A stretch of DNA of 64,000 nucleotides from Aquabacter sp. L1I39. GTDB taxonomy: Bacteria > Pseudomonadota > Alphaproteobacteria > Rhizobiales > Xanthobacteraceae. The stretch lies in NCBI RefSeq assembly GCF_017742835.1, contig NZ_CP072392.1, forward strand, positions 4,239,695 through 4,303,694, read 5' to 3'. Shown here piece after piece: positions 58,681-64,000 of the stretch; position 1 is the stretch's first letter; every line of letters starts with the position of its first letter. A model generated the notes under the pieces. That model ran no database searches. It was not told the origin of the DNA and saw only the letters and a list, made by a program, of their open reading frames with translations. Made by a program: the position numbers and the translations under genes.

Positions 58681-59994
58681 ATGGCTATCACCGAACATAT
58701 GGCGGTCACCGCGCCCTCTGCGGGGTCCGCGAGCATGCGCCGCATCGTCTGGTCCTCGGTCATCGGCACGGCGGTCGAGTGGTACGACTTCCTGATCTAT
58801 GCGGTGGCCACGGCGCTCGTTTTCAACAAGCTGTTCTTCCCGGTGGGCGACCCGGCGCTCGCCACCATCGCCGCCTTCGGCACCTATGCGGTGGGCTTCC
58901 TCGCCCGGCCCTTGGGTGCGGCGATTTTCGGCCATCTGGGGGACAAGCACGGCCGCAAGGCCATGCTCGCCTCCACCATCATCATCATGGGGCTCGGCAC
59001 CTTCTGCATCGGCCTCCTGCCCACCTATGAGCAGATCGGCATCGCCGCCCCCATCCTGCTGATTCTGCTGCGCTTCCTCCAGGGCATCGGCATTGGCGGC
59101 GAATGGGGCGGCGCGGTCCTGATGGTGGTGGAGAACGCACCGCCCAAGAAGCGCGGCCTGTTCGGCTCGCTGGTGCAGGTGGGCAATCCCATCGGCAACC
59201 TCGCCGCGCTCGGCATTTTTGCGGTGGCCTCCCAGATGCCCGAGAGCGAGTTCATCACTTGGGGCTGGCGCATTCCCTTCCTGCTGTCGATCCTGCTGAT
59301 CGGCGTCGGCCTCTTCATCCGCCTGCGCCTGGAGGAGACGCCCGCCTTCCGCCAGTTGAAGGCCAAGCAGGAAGTGGCGCGCATGCCGGTGCTGGAAATC
59401 TTCGCCCATCACCGCCGGCCCTTCTTCACCGCCGTGGGCCTGAAGATCGCCGAGATTTCCTACGCCTCCATCGCCGGCGTCTTCGTCATCTCCTATGCCA
59501 CCCAGAAATTGGGCATGCCGCGCGCCACCATTCTGAACGGCGTCATGGCCTCGTCCTTCATCGCCTTGTTCTCGATCCCCTTCTTCGGCTGGCTGTCGGA
59601 CAAGTGGGGCCGCAAGACCATGTTCTACCTGAGCTGCCTGTTCTGCATGGGCTTTGCCTTCCCCATGTTCACGCTGCTCGACACCAAGGACCCCTGGATC
59701 GTGACCGCCACGGTGGTGGTGGCCATTTCCTTCGGCCAGATGGTGATGTTCGGCATCGGCGCGCCCTTCTATTCGGAGCTGTTCACGGCGCGGCTGCGCT
59801 ATTCGGGGGCCTCGCTGGGCTTCCAGATCGGCGCGGCCATTTCCGGCGGCCTTACCCCCTTCATCGCCGCCTCCCTCATGACCTGGAGCGGCGGCGCCAC
59901 CTGGCCCATCTCGCTCTATCTGATCGTGTGCGCCCTCATCACCGCCTACGCCACCTTCAAGGCCCCCGAGACGGCCGGCACCGACATCAGCTGA
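58681..59994 (+). CDS. MFS transporter, metabolite:H+ symporter (MHS) type
   Basis: A 437-residue permease with 12 predicted membrane segments. The MHS features are GTAVEWYDFLIYAVATALVF at the first helix, ARPLGAAIFGHLGDKHGRKA with the G-D-x-x-G-R-K loop, GIGIGGEWGGAVLMVVE, and the second loop GWLSDKWGRKTMF. Relatives take up shikimate, alpha-ketoglutarate, proline/betaine or citrate. It follows ridA by 117 bp and probably imports the substrate of this gene run. A shorter start is unlikely, since the N-tail is conserved in length. Confidence 0.92.
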   Translation: MAITEHMAVTAPSAGSASMRRIVWSSVIGTAVEWYDFLIYAVATALVFNKLFFPVGDPALATIAAFGTYAVGFLARPLGAAIFGHLGDKHGRKAMLASTIIIMGLGTFCIGLLPTYEQIGIAAPILLILLRFLQGIGIGGEWGGAVLMVVENAPPKKRGLFGSLVQVGNPIGNLAALGIFAVASQMPESEFITWGWRIPFLLSILLIGVGLFIRLRLEETPAFRQLKAKQEVARMPVLEIFAHHRRPFFTAVGLKIAEISYASIAGVFVISYATQKLGMPRATILNGVMASSFIALFSIPFFGWLSDKWGRKTMFYLSCLFCMGFAFPMFTLLDTKDPWIVTATVVVAISFGQMVMFGIGAPFYSELFTARLRYSGASLGFQIGAAISGGLTPFIAASLMTWSGGATWPISLYLIVCALITAYATFKAPETAGTDIS

Positions 59995-60048
59995 GGCATC
60001 CCGCCGGGCCGTTCCTCGGCCCGGCGGACCCGTGTTCAAGGAGGAACC

Positions 60049-60564
60049 ATGCTCACCCAGACCCTGTCCCGCGCGCCCGAAGAGGCGGTCCTGGCGTTTA
60101 CCGGCATCGTGCGCCACCTGCACATCACCGCCCGCGCCTTCCTGCCCATGCGGGCGGTGGACGAGATCACCCTCATCGCCGGCAAGGGCATCGAGGGCGA
60201 TCGCTACATGATCGGCCGGGAGGAGGGCTTCTATTCCGAGCGGCCCGAGGAAGGCCGGCAGGTGACCCTGTTCGAGATCGAGACGCTGGAGGCGCTGAAG
60301 CGCGACCACGGCATTGAGCTGGGTCCGCAGGACCACCGGCGCAACGTGACGGTGGAGGGGGTGCCGCTCAACCATCTGGTGGGCCGGCGCTTCCTGCTCG
60401 GCGAGACGCTGCTGGAGGCGACCCGCCTCTCGGTGCCGTGCCGGCATATCGAGGAGATCACCGGCAAGGCCATCTTCGATCCGCTCATCAACCGCTCCGG
60501 GCTCAATTGCAAGATCCTGAAGGGCGGCGTGGTGCGCGTGGGCGACCTGGTGCGCAATTCCTGA
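60049..60564 (+). CDS. MOSC-domain protein
   Basis: A 171-residue protein with a MOSC domain: GKGIEGDRYMIGREEGFYSE, QVTLFEIETLEALKRDHGIE, RRNVTVEGVPLNHLVGRRFL and the Cys of TRLSVPCRHIEEI, where a conserved Cys can bind molybdenum-cofactor-like or sulfur ligands. The YiiM/MoaD-like group may carry out reduction of N-hydroxylated compounds with an electron-transfer partner. Its stop overlaps the reductase start (TGATG), so the two are coupled, consistent with the reductase supplying electrons. Confidence 0.87.
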   Translation: MLTQTLSRAPEEAVLAFTGIVRHLHITARAFLPMRAVDEITLIAGKGIEGDRYMIGREEGFYSERPEEGRQVTLFEIETLEALKRDHGIELGPQDHRRNVTVEGVPLNHLVGRRFLLGETLLEATRLSVPCRHIEEITGKAIFDPLINRSGLNCKILKGGVVRVGDLVRNS

Positions 60565-61514
60565 TGGCCCGGCTTCTCAGACTGGTGGTCCGCGCGGCCG
60601 AGCCCGCAGGGCCCGACATCACCCGCCTGGTGCTCACCGACCCGGACGGCTGGGACCTGCCCCCCTTCCGGCCCGGCGCCCATATCGACCTGACCTTGCC
60701 GAGCGGGGACAAGCGCACCTATTCCCTGCTCAACCCGCCCTCGGACAAGGCCCGCTACGTGATCGGCGTGAAGCGGGAGGCGCAGGGGCGGGGCGGCTCG
60801 CTCTATCTGTGCGACGCCGCGCGGCCGGGCACGGAGATCGGAGCCGGGCTGCCGCGCGGCGGGCTGGACCTGGAGGGCGGACCCGGGTCCGCTCCCCTTG
60901 TGTTCGTGGCCGGCGGCATCGGCGTCACGCCCTTCCTGTCGGCGGGGGCGGCCCTGCTGGAGGCGGGTCGCACGGATTTCGTGCTTCACATCCTTTCACG
61001 GGGGACGGCGCCTCTGGCTGAAGACCTGGCGCGGCTGGGCGCGGCGGGGCGCGTGGTTCATCACGACACCGCGCTTACCGGCCGGCCGGACCTCGCCGCC
61101 TTGATCGGCGCGCCGGCGGATGGCCGCCGCGTCTATTGTTGCGGCCCGCAGGGCCTCACCGATGCCTTCGAGGCCCTCACGGAAGGCTGGCCGGAAGGGC
61201 AGGTGCATGTGGAGCGCTTTGTTCCCCCGCCTTTGATGGTGGATCCGGATGCACGCCCTTACACGCTGGTGCTCGCCCGTTCGGGGCGGTCCATCGACGT
61301 GCCGGCGGGCCTGTCCATGCTGGATGCACTGGAGGCGGACGGCATCAAGCTGGACTGCGTCTGCCGGGGTGGCATTTGCGGGGCCTGCAAGGTGGATTAC
61401 CTGGAAGGCACGCCCATCCATCGCGACCGCATCCTGAGCCCGGCGGACCGGGCGCGGAAGCTGGTGGCCTGCGTCGCCCTTTCCGCCTCGGACCGGCTGG
61501 TGGTGGATCTCTAA
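60564..61514 (+). CDS. Phthalate-dioxygenase-type reductase (flavin + [2Fe-2S])
   Basis: A 316-residue reductase. The N-terminal flavin domain has RPGAHIDLTLPSGDKRTYSL. The NAD domain has FVAGGIGVTPFLSAGAALL and RVYCCGPQGLTDAFEAL. The C-terminal ferredoxin domain binds a plant-type [2Fe-2S] cluster with CVCRGGICGACKVDYLEG and the last Cys in LVACVALS. It passes electrons from NADH to an oxygenase or other acceptor. No Rieske oxygenase is in the window, so the MOSC protein or a distant gene may be the partner. VanB-like. Confidence 0.92.
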   Translation: MARLLRLVVRAAEPAGPDITRLVLTDPDGWDLPPFRPGAHIDLTLPSGDKRTYSLLNPPSDKARYVIGVKREAQGRGGSLYLCDAARPGTEIGAGLPRGGLDLEGGPGSAPLVFVAGGIGVTPFLSAGAALLEAGRTDFVLHILSRGTAPLAEDLARLGAAGRVVHHDTALTGRPDLAALIGAPADGRRVYCCGPQGLTDAFEALTEGWPEGQVHVERFVPPPLMVDPDARPYTLVLARSGRSIDVPAGLSMLDALEADGIKLDCVCRGGICGACKVDYLEGTPIHRDRILSPADRARKLVACVALSASDRLVVDL

Positions 61515-61613
61515 AGCATTTCCGAGCGAAGTGGGAACCGGTTCGAGTTAAGAAAATACGTCAAAACAAAGAGATAGAGCGCTTCAGTGTTTCCATGAAA
61601 CTCTGAAGCGCTC
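61513..61613. repeat. Dispersed intergenic repeat segment with a strong inverted repeat
   Basis: 61513-61560 (AAAGCATTTCCGAGCGAAGT at its start, then GGGAACCGGTTCG) is of a kind I recall from many Rhizobiales intergenic regions. It is followed by GAGCGCTTCAG (61577-61587) and CTGAAGCGCTC (61603-61613) with an inner GTTTC/GAAAC pairing, a stem of 16 bp with one mismatch. Confidence 0.65.
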
Positions 61614-61614
61614 A

Positions 61615-61685
61615 AGAGCATGCGCCGATCAGTCTGCACCGCAGGCTGATGGGATCACGCCTTCTCTCTCAATGAGTGAGAGGGC
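61615..61685. repeat. Dispersed intergenic repeat, copy 2 (71 nt)
   Basis: The reverse complement is about 66/71 identical to 454-524. It ends exactly at the stop codon of the opposite-strand hydrolase gene (61686-61688). Confidence 0.75.
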
Positions 61686-62897
61686 TCACCCCACCTGGAT
61701 CTGGTCCAGGATCGTGTCCAGCCAGTCGAACATCTCGCGGTTGAAGGCGGTGCGGGCGCCGGCCTCGCAATGGGCGCCTGCGCCGTCCGCCGTCCTGAAC
61801 ACTGCGTACCGCTTCACGCAGGTCAGCGCATCGAACAGGCGCTTGGCGGTCACCCCGATTCCGTCACCCTCCGCCGAGCACACCATGGTGGGGCAGGCGA
61901 TCTCCGGGGCGAGGCCCTCCAGGGTGTAGGCGGCGGTGGATTTTAGGAAGGCGAGCGGGCTGTCCGCCCCGTTCACGAACATGCCCCGCCGCAGCGCCCA
62001 GCCTTCGGTGGGGTGGGCGACCAGGCGCTTCATGCGCCAGTTGAGGAAGGACAGGACGAGGCCGTTGCCGTCGGGAACCTGCCGGCCGATAAAGCCGGGC
62101 AGGCGGGAGCGCGCCTCTTCCAGGATCGAATACTGCCCCGGGTCCAGCACCAGGGCGGCGAGGCGCGGCTCCTTGCTCGCCCCCCGCGCGGCAAGATAGC
62201 CGCCGAGGCTGAGGCCCATGAGCACCACTTGGTCCTTGTCCACCAGGTCATGGGCGAGCACGAAGTCCATGACCGGTGTGATGACGGCCTCCCAGTCCGG
62301 CCGCAGCGTCATGCCATGGCGGATCAGCGCCTCGCCCTGGCCCGGCCCGTCGAAGACCAGCACATTATAGCCCCGCTGGAGCGCCGCCGCCCCGCTATAG
62401 AAGAAGCATTCCTCCGCCGTGCCGTCATAGCCGCCGGTGATGATGAGGGTGCGGCGCGGCTTGTCGGTGACCGAGGGGCGCAGGAAAATGCCGTGCAAGG
62501 TGGTGTCGCCGAAGGGGATGCGCACGCTGTCCGCCGGCGTGCGCATGAGGGCGCAGGCCCGCGCGAAGGCTTCCCGCTGGCGCTCATAGGCCTCCTTCAG
62601 GCGCGGGTCCGGCGGCGCCTGGAGCAGGAAGATGGCGGCGGTGCGGAAATAGTTGGAGGCGCGCAGGAAGGCGTCGCGGGCGCTGGCGCCCCGCCCGGCC
62701 AAGAGGCTCGCCTGCCCGGCATCATAGAGGCGCTGGGCGAGCGCGGTCCATTCGCCGTACCAGCGCTCCGTATGGCCATTGGGGATGCGCCCGGCCACCG
62801 CAAAGCATTCGCCGATATCGGCGCCGCCATAGAAGGTGTGGCCGAGGGTGCGCAGGAATTGCGCCTCGAACAGGTCGTCCTTGAACTGGAGCGGCAT
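61686..62897 (-). CDS. Alpha/beta hydrolase (2,6-dihydropseudooxynicotine hydrolase-like)
   Basis: A 403-residue hydrolase with an N-terminal helical cap (about 1-140), typical of prolyl-oligopeptidase-like FrsA/DHPON hydrolases. The core has LIITGGYDGTAEECFFYSG, VLVFDGPGQGEAL, the nucleophile Ser in VVLMGLSLGGYLAARGAS, the Asp in CSAEGDGIGV and the His near DGAGAHCEAGAR. Members split C-C or ester bonds. AAGGACG lies before ATG 62897; ATG 62924 would add nine residues. Given the pyridine-type monooxygenase at 25.5 kb, an N-heterocycle link is possible but speculative. Confidence 0.82.
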   Translation of the reverse strand: MPLQFKDDLFEAQFLRTLGHTFYGGADIGECFAVAGRIPNGHTERWYGEWTALAQRLYDAGQASLLAGRGASARDAFLRASNYFRTAAIFLLQAPPDPRLKEAYERQREAFARACALMRTPADSVRIPFGDTTLHGIFLRPSVTDKPRRTLIITGGYDGTAEECFFYSGAAALQRGYNVLVFDGPGQGEALIRHGMTLRPDWEAVITPVMDFVLAHDLVDKDQVVLMGLSLGGYLAARGASKEPRLAALVLDPGQYSILEEARSRLPGFIGRQVPDGNGLVLSFLNWRMKRLVAHPTEGWALRRGMFVNGADSPLAFLKSTAAYTLEGLAPEIACPTMVCSAEGDGIGVTAKRLFDALTCVKRYAVFRTADGAGAHCEAGARTAFNREMFDWLDTILDQIQVG

Positions 62898-63014
62898 GGC
62901 GTCGTCCTTGAAGGGCGGCGCCATTCAATCAGAGGACCGGCGATAAATCACGGGGTTAGCGTAGAGGACGGCGCAGGCCCCCGCGGCTTCAAGGCGGGCA
63001 TGCACGGCCTTGGC

Positions 63015-63554
63015 TCAGCGTGTGGCCGTGGCGCCGGGCATGACCTTCTCGAACTCGAACGCCTCGTCCACGCCTGGAAAGTCCTGCGTGCCGGGGCGGT
63101 TCGGGTCCGCATGATGCGCATTGTAGAAGGCGGTGATCTTGAACCCGCATTTGTTGACGTAGAAGTGGATGTTACGCTTCTCGAAATAGGGCGTGTGCGT
63201 GTGCCAGACCCGTGTGTCGGGATATCGTTGCTCGATGGCGGTCCAGGCCCGATGTCCCAGGCCCTGGCCATGAGCGGCCGGCGAGATGAAAAAAAGATCG
63301 AGGGCGTTTTGTTTCGTGGTGGTGTTGATGGTCACCACAGCACCCCCGACCTTCTCTCCGTCGCGCAAGATATGAAGCACCTCGGCGCCCGGCGCGGCGA
63401 ACGCGCTGTCCAGGTCTTCATCGGGCGGGATCGGGCCGTCGGTCAGCGGTCCGAATTCCTTGATGACGGCCAGCGCGAAGGCCTCCTGCAGGTTTTTCTT
63501 GAAGGCCGGCAGATCGGCGGGATGGGCTTCGGCGAGTGTGATCGGTTCAGGCAT
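63015..63554 (-). CDS. GNAT-family N-acetyltransferase
   Basis: A 179-residue acetyltransferase. The fold is visible in VGGAVVTINTTTKQNALDLF and the acetyl-CoA loop FISPAAHGQGLGHRAWTAIE, with FEKRNIHFYVNKCGFKITAF as the final strand-helix segment. The substrate is unknown. It diverges from an MFS gene, with the palindrome 63689-63707 between them. Confidence 0.88.
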   Translation of the reverse strand: MPEPITLAEAHPADLPAFKKNLQEAFALAVIKEFGPLTDGPIPPDEDLDSAFAAPGAEVLHILRDGEKVGGAVVTINTTTKQNALDLFFISPAAHGQGLGHRAWTAIEQRYPDTRVWHTHTPYFEKRNIHFYVNKCGFKITAFYNAHHADPNRPGTQDFPGVDEAFEFEKVMPGATATR

Positions 63555-63688
63555 GATGGTCTGCTCCTGTCACGCTTTGGCGTCCAAACTGTGGTCGCCG
63601 GAGGGGCGGGAGGCGGCTGTGGAGCGTGTCCGCCGAGGGACAGGAGCAGCCCGGAAAGCGGCCGCATGACTGGCTTGCATCACACGGG

Positions 63689-63707
63689 CTTGCTGCAATG
63701 CAGCAAG
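63689..63707. promoter_or_regulatory. Palindrome between the GNAT and MFS genes
   Basis: CTTGCTGC-aat-GCAGCAAG, perfect 8-bp arms, 41 bp before the MFS start. A regulator is not evident in the window. Confidence 0.5.
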
Positions 63708-63747
63708 AGGTGCACCCTGGCCTCCTCCTCATCTGCCCCGGTTGCCC

Positions 63748-64000
63748 ATGCCGCTCTCGCTGCTCGCCCTCGCCGTCGCCGCCTTCGGCATTGGCACGAC
63801 CGAATTCGTGGTCATGGGCCTTCTGCCCGACGTGGCCCGTGACCTCGGCGTGACCATTCCCGCCGCCGGCCTGCTGGTGACGGGCTATGCGCTGGGCGTG
63901 GTGATCGGCGCGCCGGTCATGGCCATCCTCACTGCCGCCTTGCCCCGCAAGGCGACGCTGGTGGGGCTGATGGCGCTGTTCATCGGCGGCAATGTGCTGT
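63748..64000 (+). CDS. MFS exporter, N-terminal part (3' end outside window)
   Basis: The first 84 residues of a DHA1-type MFS protein: LLALAVAAFGIGTTEFVVMG is the AraJ/YdhP-type first helix with the characteristic G-T-T-E-F-V-V-M-G. The second helix LLVTGYALGVVIGAPVMAIL and the start of the third follow. Relatives export sugars, purines or drugs. The frame runs to the window edge. Confidence 0.88.
   Translation, partial: MPLSLLALAVAAFGIGTTEFVVMGLLPDVARDLGVTIPAAGLLVTGYALGVVIGAPVMAILTAALPRKATLVGLMALFIGGNVL

Overview
The window reads as a chromosomal segment of a GC-rich alphaproteobacterium in the Rhizobiales (Hyphomicrobiales), most likely Xanthobacteraceae (Xanthobacter/Azorhizobium/Ancylobacter type). 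Supporting signs are the tail of a CcrM-type methyltransferase, a GapR (DUF2312) gene, a pyk / DUF1036 / DUF1244 / gapR neighbourhood, MbfA with an Irr-type box in front of it, a RopB/Omp25-like outer-membrane protein, and dispersed palindromic repeats of the rhizobial kind. The genus is inferred, not proven. No rRNA, tRNA, CRISPR array, insertion sequence or phage gene was recognised.

Layout. 0-14.8 kb is mostly core genome: ccrM tail, outer-membrane protein, mutY, a DUF721 gene, a DsbA-like Tat-exported thiol protein, rpmJ (41 codons), a TPR protein, three tandem small genes with bacteriocin-type double-glycine leaders (5355-6241), pyk, DUF1036, DUF1244, gapR, the nadA-nadB-nadC operon with operator-like palindromes, and a LytS/LytTR two-component pair. 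15-20.1 kb is one 1726-residue protein: Calx-beta repeats, two CBM2-like domains, and a GH5 cellulase domain that appears to be inserted inside a Calx-beta repeat. 20.5-24.7 kb holds a PHA synthase, a zinc alcohol dehydrogenase, mbfA and a DUF3008 gene.

24.7-39.9 kb is an accessory catabolic block: a TetR regulator with TGATCA-type operators, an aromatic-ring FAD monooxygenase, a cupin, a TRAP transporter, an enol-lactonase-like hydrolase, a luciferase-like monooxygenase with a separate flavin reductase, transporters, a Gfo/Idh/MocA dehydrogenase, a LysR regulator, and two GST genes divergent from a second TetR gene. 40.2-44.9 kb is a tetronate (C4 sugar acid) locus: ltnD-otnK divergent from a LacI-type gene and otnC, with twin 16-bp LacI-type palindromes between them. 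45-51 kb is another catabolic block (HIBADH-like dehydrogenase, cyclase-family hydrolase, HisD-like dehydrogenase, SDR, and an isolated NAD-binding domain). It carries a TetR gene paralogous to the one at 24.8 kb and TTATCG-nn-CGATAA operators.

51-64 kb carries an ArsR-type gene behind a 20-bp palindrome, a ModE-like protein, a NodT-MacA-MacB efflux operon, and a cupin-XRE regulator. Divergent from the XRE gene is a run made of a 38-codon repetitive small ORF, ridA, an MHS transporter, a MOSC protein and a phthalate-dioxygenase-type reductase. The window ends with an alpha/beta hydrolase, a GNAT gene and the start of an MFS exporter.

The most novel-looking items are the three double-glycine-leader genes, the nested GH5/Calx-beta protein, the pentapeptide-repeat small ORF coupled to ridA, and the two paralogous TetR systems whose operators share one architecture.
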